A stretch of DNA of 64,000 nt, taken from assembly GCF_037975245.1 (NCBI RefSeq), contig NC_092575.1, positions 24,024,341-24,088,340 of the forward strand, read 5' to 3'. Under the pieces are notes generated by a model that did not search any database, was not told where the DNA came from, and saw only the letters and a list, made by a program, of their open reading frames with translations. The position numbers were made by a program, and so were the translations under genes. Each line of letters opens with the position of its first letter. Positions within the stretch are counted from its first letter, which is position 1. The stretch is from Apostichopus japonicus. Its lineage: Eukaryota; Echinodermata; Holothuroidea; Aspidochirotida; Stichopodidae. This document shows positions 1-12,000 of this stretch, piece by piece.

Positions 1-49
<49 letters not shown>
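1..49. repeat. TA microsatellite
   Basis: An almost pure TA run at the window edge. Confidence 0.95.
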
Positions 50-51
<2 letters not shown>

Positions 52-1654
52 CTCTCTCTAAAATACCCCTTCATGAACTCTTAGATTTGGACCTTGAGGC
101 GAACTGAAATGTTGTCAGAGAAACTCTTTATTACTCCAGGAAATGGTTCACGATAAGTGGTCTGGGATTTTATGATGCCGAATGTTCTTCAAAATACTTT
201 ACTTTTCTTTAAAAAAAGTTATTTTCTACTTAAAAAAATGTGGTATATTTGAATACTTCCGTAACTGTCATTTCGCGTCTCGTCGAAATAAGTAAATCCC
301 TTTGTGGTAAACAATGTTAAAATTATCAAGACTTAAAACTACCTGCAGCGTTCTGCTCATATATGTAACATTTTTGTATCTATTTTAGTCAGTTTTAGTA
401 GAGACGAAACTATCGGGAGGAAAAGAAAGCCCCAAGCCATCCAAAATACGTAACTACAAGAATCTAACTGCAGTGGTTAAGAGAGTTTGCCTTAGCATCT
501 TGACAACCGACTAACTGTTAGTGACAGCACGACAGTATCAAGTCAGCCATTGCACTCATTCGCGTCTTTCCGAGAGAGATATAAAAACAATGTTTTGCAA
601 CTTGAGACGAGCTTTCGTCATCTTGAGACGATGTCTTATGGTATTCTTTGTATAAGACAGCTGAACAAGAAACTTAAACGGTACATTAATTGTTTGTTTT
701 GTTTTTACACACGAAAATAACCACAAACGTAAGCAGAAATTTGTTTTGCTTGTGGAGACATTCAACAATTAACGAAGCAGAAATAATTTGTGTTTGTTGT
801 GAAACGAGGAAAAATCGTGTTGACAAAATATCTTAACCAATGAAAGCTGGTTAAACGATTTGTTCCAAATTATGGAGATAATGAGAAATTTTGAGAAGTG
901 ATGCTGCAGAATCTCAATAATAGTGTACATTCCTGTTCGTGTACGTTGACGCTTGATTTATCAGTGAAGACAGATTATCCAATTCAAATAATATCATACA
1001 ATAATAAAGTATCATAATCATAAAATATAAAACCGTTCTACCATAATATTGTTGTATATATAGTATTACATTGTGCAATGACATATTATGATAACAACTA
1101 TATTATTTTTTTGTGGTAAATATTACAGTATACTAGCATGTGAATCAAATAGACATGTATTGCAAGGTATCATATGTGGAAGTTTATATTAGGCATGTTT
1201 GTCAATAAAACAGTCACAGAGCATAAGTTTACAAACTGAGAGATTACAAATGTTACAAAATCACACAAGCAAAAAATTAGAAAGATAAAAACCTGATTTT
1301 CCTGAGAGTTAGTTGAAACTGACACAACTTGGTTTACACTGCCCACTTGCAGGACAATCTTTGAAAATCTATGATTCCACATTTATATAAAACATATTGT
1401 GTGGGGTGTCACATTCAGTGTTCGATTTTTCCGGTATCGCATCGCAAAATGCGATCCAAAACGACAAACTTGCGAGACGTTTCCAAATCAGCATCGCACA
1501 TTGTGCCGATTTGTGCGATACAAATTCCTAGTCAGATTTGGGAGCAAACACTCAAACCTTAACTTACGAACTGTCGATCACAATGTAGAAGTTATAATTT
1601 ATTGAGTTTATACTCAATGTACAACTAATTCACTTGACCGTATAGCGAAAAAAA

Positions 1655-2340
1655 AACCTGAAAAAATAATATCCTACCATAGTTAAGTGTAAAGCAAATA
1701 GCCTAACCACCTCGGCGGTTACGGATCTCACGTAACTAAAAGGTTCCCTGGCAACGTGCCCAAAAAATGTTAACAAACAGGTGTTACACAGGGGATGAGC
1801 TCACAGTTGTTTGGGAAGGTACCTGGGCAAATTCGCAGCACATGTACCGTGGTACAGTAGTTGGGTATAGGGTTAAAAACTGCAGTTGTAAAATGTACGC
1901 ATAGTGCACGCTATTCATTGTTAGGCAGTCTAGAAACGGGGCTTTGCTGAACGTTGTTTGTTTCATAATATCGGAAGTTTTGTAAGTTGCACTTTTTAAA
2001 GATTGAAAGACAGATTAAATCTCTTTTCATAACATAGCTACTTTAACTTGTCATTTCAAAATTTTCATCAGTTTCGTGACAATTTAAATAAAAAAAGTTG
2101 TCAGTATTTTGCATCCTCAACTGCAAATTTTTTCATCGCCAGACATCGCAAAAAATGACAAGAATTTTCGGGGGCTTTCGCCCCCAGGATCCCCACGAGG
2201 GGTTCTACCCCATGACCCCACCATAGCCCTAAGACGGGCCCCTGGACACCACGCCTTTATGCTAGCACGTTACGCATGCTAGGCAGGCGAACACCGGCGG
2301 GAAATCGACAGTGTGTTCGCGGGAAATTGAACAAGGTTTT
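1655..2340 (+). repeat. Shared internal module, copy 1
   Basis: Inverted counterpart of 15650-16750, about 80% similar by eye over the aligned parts and lacking about 400 bp of it. It includes TTTTCGGGGGCTTTCGCCCC and the adjacent G/C-rich inverted repeats. Confidence 0.7.
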
Positions 2341-2640
2341 CCAACACTGCTGAACTGTGCAGTTACTGTATGCATCATGTTCAAGGTTTTCACGGAGGCC
2401 TTTGAGGAAATGAATGGTTAGTACAGTGTATATATGCTGCACTAATGCTGTGTGTAGGCCAAGGTTCACGAAGGTCATTGGTTATATTCGCGCGCCGTAA
2501 ACGTGTTTTTAGATGTTACGGAGAGTCAGGTTTCCATGGATATTAATCGAAAATGAAAAAAAGAAATGGATCCTCTTGGGCAGATTAACAAATCATTGCA
2601 AGTATAAATAAGTACAGGTAGCTCTGCTGTTAAAAAGAAA

Positions 2641-2760
2641 AGTTCAATATCGGTTTGCTGTTATCGGCAATTAGGCAAAATTTTACCGATACCGATATGC
2701 TGCCGATATTGCAAATATCGGCCGATACCGATATTGAAAACGATTATCGTAGCAACACTA
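2641..2760 (-). mobile_element. Solo end of an ATCGG-rich DNA transposon
   Basis: On the minus strand it starts TAGTGTTGCTACGATAATCG and continues with many CCGATA/TATCGG palindromic words, the style of hAT subterminal regions. No matching second end was found, so it is a fragment lying inside the 1416-2945 element. Confidence 0.45.
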
Positions 2761-3713
2761 GTATAAATAATAATAATACACAAACATTTTCTAGTTAATA
2801 CATTGATCGCCAACATTTGGTCCGTTTTGTGGTAATTTCAAAACTGCTATTCAATTTTGGGGAACTGCTATGCAACAAAAATATTGTATAGCAATTGTCG
2901 AAATTTGTTGCTATGCAATTTTTTGGCCATAAGTCGAACACTGGACTCACATTCAAGCAACAATTTCGTTTCAAGCTGTCTAGACTGTTGTAGCTTCATT
3001 GTCAAATCAAGGCTCTTTTTTGGTTAGTAGAAATTCAATACAGACAAAACACAAATGATGCAGACACTTTGGGTTGTGGAATAAGAATGGAAGGCCATTG
3101 ACCGCAGGGGTTCCGCCATAGAGGGCGAACAGTGTTAAAAGGTTACCAGAGTTCCTTCTAGACACGGTAGAATGAGAGTGTAAAGGTTGTGGGGAGACAG
3201 GTAAGCTTGTCACTCTTAAATATCCAAACCAGTAAGTTTTGGAATCATTACTGCCAGCTTAAGGAATCTTACTGACTACACTGTCTAAACTGATGTAGAT
3301 CCGTGGTGAAATCAAGGCGTTACTGCTAGATAAGGGATCTTACTTGCAATGTTAGTGGTATCACTTATCACATAGCCAAGTCTGTTACATAGGTGTGCAG
3401 TCAAGTGTGTACAGTAGGTCTTTAAACTTCAGATGCACAACATCCTTGGTTTGGAACCATGTAAGGTGGTTTACTGCAAGACTGTAATTGGCATTTGGAT
3501 GTAACCTTAGATGATAGATGAGTGTTTCATGCAATGATATATGGCAAAAATGCCTCATACTTTGTCTCTGAATGATTTCTGGCTACAATAAAAAGCAACT
3601 TTTGTAAACAATAACCTGTAGTACCCAGTGATAAAATTTCAAAAGAATTGCCAATTAAATTTTTTTCTGGCAGCAGAGATGAACAAAAAACCCAGGTTGT
3701 TGTCAATTGTGTT

Positions 3714-4074
3714 CAAGGGCGTAGGAACCGGGGGGCTGGGGGGGCGCCAGCCCCCCAGTGAAAAATATGGGGGGCGGAAGTATCGTTCCGCCCCCCGCTC
3801 CGCAAGTCAGAAAACCCCTTTTTCATTTCCAAATGAGAAAAAAATCTCATTTGAAGCACCAAATTGCATCTAAGGCCAGGTGAAAATGCAAAATTCTTTA
3901 CAAAATGGAGTGGGTGTTGAAGTGTGCTATATTGCACCAAATTGCATCTGAGGCCACCTGGAAATGCAAAAAATTTCCAAAGGAGAGGGGGACACCCCCT
4001 CTCCTTAGACCCCTCCCCCAGGCCGGCCATCAGTCTTCAGCCCCCCCACTCAAAAGTACCTTCCTACGCCACTG
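3714..4074. mobile_element. Complete hAT-type MITE (GGCGTAGGAA ends)
   Basis: The left end CAAGGGCGTAGGAA and the reverse complement of the right end, CAGTGGCGTAGGAA, differ at two of 14 positions. Perfect 8-bp target duplications ATTGTGTT flank it at 3706-3713 and 4075-4082, the hAT signature. Its 361 bp contain G- and C-run hairpins and a direct repeat, GCACCAAATTGCATCT, near 3857 and 3936. No transposase is present. The ORFs across it are artefacts. Confidence 0.85.
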
Positions 4075-4082
4075 ATTGTGTT

Positions 4083-6960
4083 ACAATATCTCAATACGTT
4101 TTGAGATAAACAAATGGAGAAAAGCAGGATTTTTTGTTCGAGGCGACCAAAATAATCATAATAAAGAAAAGGACAACATTTTGTTTTGGTTGTAGTTTTT
4201 AATTATGCATTTCAATTAATATACAAGACTTATTATCCCAAAGCAGCATAAATAATAACCAAAACTGATTGACTTTTCAAGATACATGATGGATCTGTCT
4301 ATCTGATTACAAAGGTTACAAGACTACATGCATTCATATGAATATTCATGCAGATACACTGTTAAATATTCATAGATTGGTCGGGTTCCCCACCTTATTA
4401 TCACAGTGAGGCCAAATTGTAAGATATATATGTGATACAAAGCACATTTTCCATGAACAAAAGAACACAGTTCCTTCCCAAGTATGCTTCACAAAGGGTG
4501 ACCATTTATTAAGGAGGGTGTGGATAATTTGGAGGGGAGGGAGAAGGGGAGGTGGGAGGGAGGAGTTCCCGAGACTTATGACAGAAAATAATATACCACT
4601 GTAAATATGCAAAATATATTAAGAACATCCAAAATTATGGAATAGTATGTGGTTCTGTTTGCTTTAAAGCAGCAGGGTGTGTTCCATAATAAAATGTTTA
4701 TACATCCCATAGTGCACCTCACATCCCCATGTTTTCTGTTACTCCAGTATATATTCCCAACAGCTCAAAAAACTGATGAAATTCTCCGTTCAAATTTCTA
4801 TGTGAGAATTGGGCCATTTTTATATGAATGTTTTCTAAGCTAAAAGTTTTATAATCGTTTTTGAAAATTAGCACACTTTTCTCAAGTTATTGAACAATTT
4901 GTATTATACTATATTTAAAGAAAGTTAACACAGTATATAAAAAACAGGTGACGTATCATCCGAGGACCTACCACATAAATTTGTTGAACAACCAATAGAA
5001 TGTTTCCAACAATAGAACATGGTTACATCCATGTTTCTATATTTACACTTCAAACCGTGAATCAGATATTTATCAAACAGTGCAACGATTTGGTGGATTT
5101 TCCATGTGAATTCTGAGACTAAATGCTGCCGATAAGACATACAACAGCAAACTTAAACATAATTAAGCAAACCATGATATTAAAATACTGTGATCACACT
5201 TTGGAATCCCATTAAGGGTCAGCTTAAGTGTGGCCTTGTGACAGATAAAACTAGACATATAAGGCTAACACAGAAAGACAACTATCATATTTAATCCAAG
5301 CAGCTAAATCTTCTATTGACTTCATATCATTCACAAAATACCCATAGGCGGTTTTTCTGACAATGAGCAAATAACACACATAGAGTAGATATATGTCAAA
5401 TGCTGGCCCCCATATCTGATGAAATCAATCTGGCAGAATGCATTGATTATGTGTGGATAGGTAAGTGAGAAATACTGCCATCTGTTTTACAGCAGGAACA
5501 TTCATATTACTATGGCCATGACTCAGATGACACAATCCAGGACTTACTACTAGTTTTACATATAAATGAAATTTTCCAACAAATAGAAAGAACTTTGTTT
5601 TGCATCAATACAAAAAAAAACAAGGAAGCTACACAAATCAACATTTTGACTGAATAAAACACAAGACTTAAAACCTAGTGTGTGATATATGAGCTACGTA
5701 TTAACTACTAATATGTCTTGGTGAACTAACAGTGGCTGAACTAACATATCACAGCTTAGCCCAACCAATAACCCATGCTAATTATATTATAAACTGTGTA
5801 GGATACCAACTTTTGAAACAGAAAGGAAAATGAAATAAATATTACAATCATACATTCAAATTGAGCAGAAATTTGTAATGGCAACATAAAGAGACCTTTC
5901 AATTCCCACAATGACTATCATTTACAAATAAAAGACTATCGGTCCCAGGATAATATCTGATTCCTTTTCTTGTTTTGCAAGTTTAATAAAGCAATTCTTT
6001 ATGGAAATGTGCACTTTTGCTTCCGGTGGTGGTCTGGTACCAGACAAGAAGAAGAAATAAATCCATGTATAATATTAGATCTGCATGTACAGTCAATACT
6101 AGTGTGCTTAACCTGATAACTGACCTCAAATATACTTAGGTTGAAATTGCTCATAGCAATATTATGTTAGGCTACACTGCTAACATACTGTTTTTTTTCT
6201 TTCCTTTTTTTTAGAAGGATATTATGGCATACATGTCTTATAATGAATACCGTGCAAAAACTGTGACTAATATATGTTATTAATATCAAAAAAGCATACA
6301 TTGTGAGATTCACCTTCACCCTTTTCAGAATTATTTGGTGGGATTCCTATCTCGATGGGAGAGGTACTGGAGGCGTATGTTTTATTCAATTATAGTGGTC
6401 CAAATCTGACAGTTCAGAGAGTAAAACTGAACACACTTACAATATCCCTTGTCATAAAATTACAAGAAGAAAAGAAAGAAAACAGAACAATATAAACCCA
6501 ACAACATTAAGAAGTAAAAGAAATTCTACAGAACTGTTTGCAAACATACACAAGGAGAAATCATAAGAAGCACATGAAAAACGATTAGTTTTTATCAAAA
6601 GTAACAGGAAACTGATCGAGAAACCTCATGTTTTAGACTTACAAGCTAAATCAAGCTACCTTACTGTTTTCAAGACCACTTTATGTGGATTTTGTTACTG
6701 TATAGTCTCCCAAACATGAAATTTTGTACTTTAGCAAATCTTGAAGAGTAACATGACACCAAATGTTGAATTAAGTTCTGTGAAGTATTTCTACAAATAC
6801 CACTGAAAAAATCCCTTTTATCTGAACCCTGGGCTAAAGCGACAATTATATAGCAAAGAAACATACATTTAATATATATAGCATTTTCCTTAAGTGGTTA
6901 TCCCTTGGTGTGAAAAGCCAGGCCCTTGTCAGGTACTGTAGCTTTCTTAATTTGTGTAAA
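4083..6960. other. AT-rich DNA downstream of the gene, no feature seen
   Basis: A polypurine tract at 4513-4565 and scattered AT-rich words only. Open frames are short and unlike proteins. It could contain a longer 3' UTR if the AATAAA at 7229 is not used. Confidence 0.5.
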
Positions 6961-6968
6961 AGAAAGTT

Positions 6969-7008
6969 GGCCTGGCGTTTCGATCCAAGCAGGATCTTCT
7001 TCATAGGC
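6969..7008 (-). other. Hammerhead-ribozyme-like hairpin motif, copy 1
   Basis: Read on the minus strand the order is GCCT, ATGAAGAA, a 5-bp stem GATCC/GGATC with loop TGCTT, GAAACGCC, then AGGC. GCCT and AGGC can pair as stem I, GATCC/GGATC as stem II, and GAAAC matches the conserved 3' core. Compared with a type I hammerhead, the first core C is A, one extra A precedes stem II and the U before the cleavage site is C, so it would be inactive. The same motif occurs at 53885-53914 on the other strand. Penelope-like elements carry such motifs; no Penelope protein is visible here. Confidence 0.35.
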
Positions 7009-7228
7009 TAAATGACAAGTAACAGTAACAGAAGTGACAAAAACACGCACAGAAATTTTTTAAATTTGTAGAAGATCAGCAGACTCAATGCATGAGATCA
7101 GGAAGAGCAATATTTCAAACCAAAGGTCCGTTAAAGTGTAGAATGAAAGTAAGGGTGCTGAAGATGCTAGTTCAACGATCTCTGTGTCATAATGTTCCTA
7201 GAGAATCAGCAGAACGATTGCTAACAAT

Positions 7229-7234
7229 TTTATT
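7229..7234 (-). promoter_or_regulatory. Candidate polyadenylation signal AATAAA
   Basis: This is the first canonical AATAAA on the minus strand after the stop codon at 7924, giving a 3' UTR of about 700 nt. There is no obvious GU-rich element after it, so the true 3' end could lie further downstream. Confidence 0.25.
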
Positions 7235-7923
7235 CAAGAAACTTGATTGGAAAATTCTACTGGATAAAGTTTACAGTAACAGATGTTCAAAACAATTTTC
7301 TCCTTTCTCTTGCATCTGAATGTTAATACTGCTGAAAAATGTAAGAGACACAAATGATCCCTTTTACTGCACTTCCAATTGATCTTTTTAAATGTTGACA
7401 TGTTAACCTATAATGAGTAAATGAATATTTTCCAATACAAAATTGTGAAAATCTGTGTAAACTGCAGAGTTTACCTCCAATTATCATGAATAAATTATAA
7501 ATAATGTTAAAAAGAAAAAACGAAAACAAGAAGAAGAGAGAGAGGATGGTACACAATACATCACAAACAATGGAAAAAGTTGTAATTGATCCACTCACAT
7601 TTAAATGTTAAGAAACAATGTTGAAACTATCATTAACATTGAGTTGGGACTTGATTGCAATTATGCTAATTATGCAACAATAAACAAAACGTTACTTGTC
7701 CCCTAATAGAAAGATCCCATATGCAGTCAGGGTGCACCCTTGTTTTCCGTTTTTTTTAAACGGAAAATGTCTCGAGGGTTTGGTCAAATGGCTTCGATTG
7801 TTTCCCACTGTGGTTACGTCCGATCGAGTTCATCCTTCATCCATCTGTCGCCGAGGGCAGATGTCCCGACCGCCTTCCTGAACCTTGAACCTTGTTTCAT
7901 CCTTCCATGGTATCACAGGAGGA

Positions 7924-8218
7924 TCAGATGTAGTCTGGATTAACTGCTAATCCTTTCTTTTTGGATATTAAAGTCACTTTTGTTCCTGAATAACTGCTAC
8001 CGTTATCTATTATACTAGGTGTGGACAAATTGACAGACATCGTACTCTCTGTGTAGTCCCCGTCCCCGCTGACCGTGTTGCTGAAGGTGTTGGTAGAGGG
8101 CGCTCCTCCTGAATCCGTCGTTCCTTTGCTGTCTTCGCTGTAGACGCTGTTTGGTCGCGACTCTGTCCTGTGATCCACATCATCTTCCGAGCTCAGGGGA
8201 TTGACGTTGTACTTTGCC
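7924..8218 (-). CDS. MYO18A: Myosin XVIII (MYO18A-like) last coding exon with stop
   Basis: A 295-nt terminal coding exon. It begins after TTTGTTCTCTTCCGAAG and completes the split codon AG|G (Arg) from the exon at 43033-43194. It then encodes AKYNVNPLSSEDDVDHRTES, a Ser/Thr/Gly-rich stretch, and KVTLISKKKGLAVNPDYI, with TGA at 7924-7926. The sequence is polar and probably disordered, like the short C-terminal extension of vertebrate MYO18A, but I see no residue-level match to it. The final residues D-Y-I fit a class III PDZ-ligand pattern (acidic-x-hydrophobic at the C-terminus). Phase agreement over all six exons (999 nt, no internal stop) supports its inclusion despite the very long intron. 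Confidence 0.72.
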
Positions 8219-8984
8219 CTTCGGAAGAGAACAAACAACATTTTGAAAGGTTATTAAAATTACGGAAAGTCAAATATTCAGCAAAAACTGACAGGGAAAT
8301 GGGTTATAGGCAAAATTTGAAAAGATAATTTCACAGTCCAAGTTTAACATTTGAAGACACAGCAGAAATGTTTGGGTAGAAGAAATTCACAAGCTCAAAA
8401 GAAAACAAGTCGTTTACTCCATCTAGCCTAACTTTGGGGCTGATATTGGCTAAGCATCTTGTTGCTGAAGTCACAGGCTAGAATTGTTACCACGCATATA
8501 CAGTACTCTGATTAGGAATAAGGCCAAAACCATACGATCCACTCAGCCAGATATGGTACAGTAAGTTTTGTTTTAAGAATATAATGAAAGGAATCCCTTG
8601 TGATAATGAGCAAGGATTTCATGATCAAAGGTGTCTCTGAATAAACTACGCAGATGGGAAATTTGGGTAAATAAAGGATTCACAAACATGCAGGAATGAT
8701 TGTAAACAGCAAATTACTTTCTACGAGGAAAATTTCAGATATATTTCAAAGGGATGTTTCTTTTTTGGAAGATTTCGTTCACACCATTGATAAATTGGTA
8801 TTTTTCATGATGAAAAGGTAATAAACTTTCTCACTTTTTCTTTTACGAATATCTGCCAATGACGCAAACTTTTCAAATGAATAACACTTTGTTTTATTGC
8901 CAGTGGTATCTTGACTAGTCGTTCACGGGTCATGATTTACTTGGTTGTCAAAGATAAGATTAGATGGATTGTACAGGGTCTACC

Positions 8985-9005
8985 GGGGGGGGGGGGGGAG
9001 GGGGT
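8985..9005 (+). repeat. G homopolymer run
   Basis: Fourteen consecutive G (8985-8998), then AGGGGGG. Similar runs occur near 24908, 44401 and 45301, and C runs near 17381, 21743 and 37261. They are prone to quadruplex formation and sequencing error. Confidence 0.8.
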
Positions 9006-12000
9006 AGGTGTGTAGGTGTCTCATGTATAGAGTTTCCAAAATAACTACTCATTCACAGGGCAAAGTTTTAATGGTAATCTGGTACAGTAGCACAAGACAA
9101 CCAAACTCTTGTTTGGACAACCAAACATGTACCGGTGGAGGGTGTAACTAAATAGGGCCTATACCCCCAAAATAGGTAAAATGATAAAGAGCTATCACCC
9201 TAAAGCTAAATGGACTGTCAGCTACAAACAGCTATATGTTCACTTGGTATAAAATTACCAAAAACACTGAATTTTTAGCTTACTGGAAATGATGAAATAT
9301 GATATCCATGATAAAATGCATGATTTTCTAATAAATTTAAAAATACATGGGAAAAAAATCAAATAAGAACTGACAAATAAACACAAGTATACGAACTAAA
9401 GCATTTCCTCTGCATTTGATAGACTTGTTTGTTCTTCAACATTATTTGCGACAATGTTGGTAAGCTGTCCATATAATAATCAACAAAAGACATATCATCT
9501 CAAAATTATTGTCAAATTCTGTTAAATTGTTACCCAACCTATTGGAGCTTGTTCTCGTTTTCCATTTCAGAAACAAAGCAATAAAACTATTTAAGTACTA
9601 AAAACAACCCTGCAGTCCACAGCTGATTGACTGCAAATGATTTAACCATCTAACAAACACATTTTCATGAAAATAAACCTGAACAGTGTTTGTTTTCAAA
9701 ACTTCAAAGAAATTTAGTCTCAACAAAATACAGGAGATTTCAATGCCTTTATACCAAACATTTTTACCGCCTTCCACTTAGTGAAATTTAGAGGCCAAAT
9801 TGAAAAGTCTATTAAAAAAATACCATGAAGACAAAATTTCCTCGGCATCTTGAGCACCTTATCTGAATGATTTGAGCCGCAAACACAACCTCCCCATCGA
9901 TGAAATTGTCGACAATTTTGAGAGCTTTCATTGTTAGAAGATCCACAAACAACCTTACAAATTTGATCGCTCCATTTAATGACGGTTCATTCCACAAATG
10001 GCGTAAAGTAATGAAATGCCTCTTAATGCAGAAAATTGTTTTTTTTATTGCTATGATATGAACAGTAGTAGGTATTGGATGAGTCAGGTTAGAGCAAACT
10101 CCAATCAAAGTTGTCAGAAGTCTAACCTGGAACTAAAATTAATTTTCTTAGGGCTATTTAATTGGTAAAACGGCCTTGTGGAAAGGTTAACTCGACGTAC
10201 TGTACATCACAGTCTCTGAAAAGAACTCCTTTGAAGTGAGAATCGGTACTATTCATAAAATAAATGTCTCTTTCTTACTATAATTGTAGGAAAAGGAAAA
10301 TAAGCCAAGCTAAACAATCATATTGTTTAATAACAGATCATGTGATAGAGTTGCCTATGGCGTTATGACTGCTCCCTACAGTTGAGATACGTACAGTATA
10401 TTTTGCATCTCTTTGGGAGATGTTTGGTTTTGAGCACTGTCAGCCATCTTTAATTTTGTATCCCATACACGGTGCCACAAAACTTAAAGACGGAACAACT
10501 TCCATGACAAAACCCAATTTTGTTTTACATTATTTGGGAACTAAGAGATCAGAAAAGCTTTTAATAAGGACATTGTCCGTTTGTCGATTAGGTCAAAACA
10601 TCCTACCGCAAGCAGGCACTAGAATAGTGACATAACAACGCTTCATTGTCTTTCCTATTGGGCATAAAATGCATTTGTTGCCTCCGATTTTATGGATGGA
10701 TGAAAAAAAACATTACTCTGATACTATTATGAGTTCGCAGGCTGATCTCTCGCTTTCAGGCTTGTTGTACATTGCCCATGTGTTGTTTAAATTGTGGACA
10801 CAGCCATCATCATCTACAGCTAATAGGACATATCTTTGTGAGGTACATTAACCTCCCAAACAGCTTTCTTTCTCTACTTTTGCAAACGTTTGTCTTTAAA
10901 ATGATGTAAATTTTTCATCTTACGGTAATGCAATGTGCTGATATGCACTCCTTCTGCTACAGGGTTCCGTTTGTCGTTGAGATAAATGCATCGGGCATGG
11001 GCAGAATTTGAAATTATACAGAAATTTAGAATGAAAACGAATGCATGGATGCTTCACGTAACAATTTTTCACTCATCTTCGCTTCATACTTGACATGTCC
11101 TAGATAAAATCTGAAACAAGATAGTTCCAGAATCGAGGTCATTTATCGGATGAACGCCTCCAAGACTTCGTCCAGACAATCTTTGCACTTTAAATACAAC
11201 TTGGCGCTTGCCTTTACTCTATTTGTCATGTACTGTACGAGCAGAATAGCTGGAATTGGTTAAAACTGTAGCTCAAAATTTAAGTTGAATGTATAAATGG
11301 CAAACTTCCGTTAATTGTAAATATACTTGCGACCGGATAACTTTCGACCAATCACAATATGCCGATAAAAGACACTTTACGTCATAGCTACCTGTACTTA
11401 ATACTAGCTGTGCGATGCGAGCAGTCGAGACGGAAAACTTTTGCATCAAAATTTTTTTTTTACTAGCATTACCAACTCAGTTCAACATTTGACACTTTCC
11501 AGCCCTGCTTTGCATGACTAATTAGCACGTACAGGTTCTCATTAGAAATAAATCTAGAGACTCGATACCATTTTAACCTACATTTTAGCCGGTCTTTCTT
11601 TCTTTGGTATGGGTTTTTGTCTTTTTTTAATGCACTGTCTTTTTAAGCACTGTCTTAACTATGTCACTCGTTTGGCTCATTAACATGCATGAACACAGAA
11701 CATTCAGCTGTCGCGGTATCAGATTATGCTTTTTAATTAGTATAAATCTCTCGAGAAGATGATAAGACAAAAATAAGTTGAAGAAATTCTAGATTAATAC
11801 CCATGAGAATTATTTTTAGTTGAATGAGACAATAAGAAAGTCTAACCTCTAACTGGCGCTGCCATTGCCTAGCCATAGTACATGACACACAACGTACCAT
11901 AGGCTTTGTCTGCGAGAGGTCAATATTCACTGCAGTATGTCCCTAGACCTTCATATATTTCATACAATGTACATATATTGCTTAAAGGGTGTGAAGACTC

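Larger units (their letters stand above)
1416..2945. mobile_element. Probable composite hAT-like element
   Basis: The left end CAGTGTTCGATTT and the right end AAGTCGAACACTG are inverted repeats with one mismatch. Flanks GTCACATT (1408-1415) and CTCACATT (2946-2953) agree at seven of eight positions, if two extra bases belong to the right end. The interior carries the module shared with 15554-17279 and the solo transposon end at 2641-2760, so it is nested or composite. No transposase frame is seen. Confidence 0.55.
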
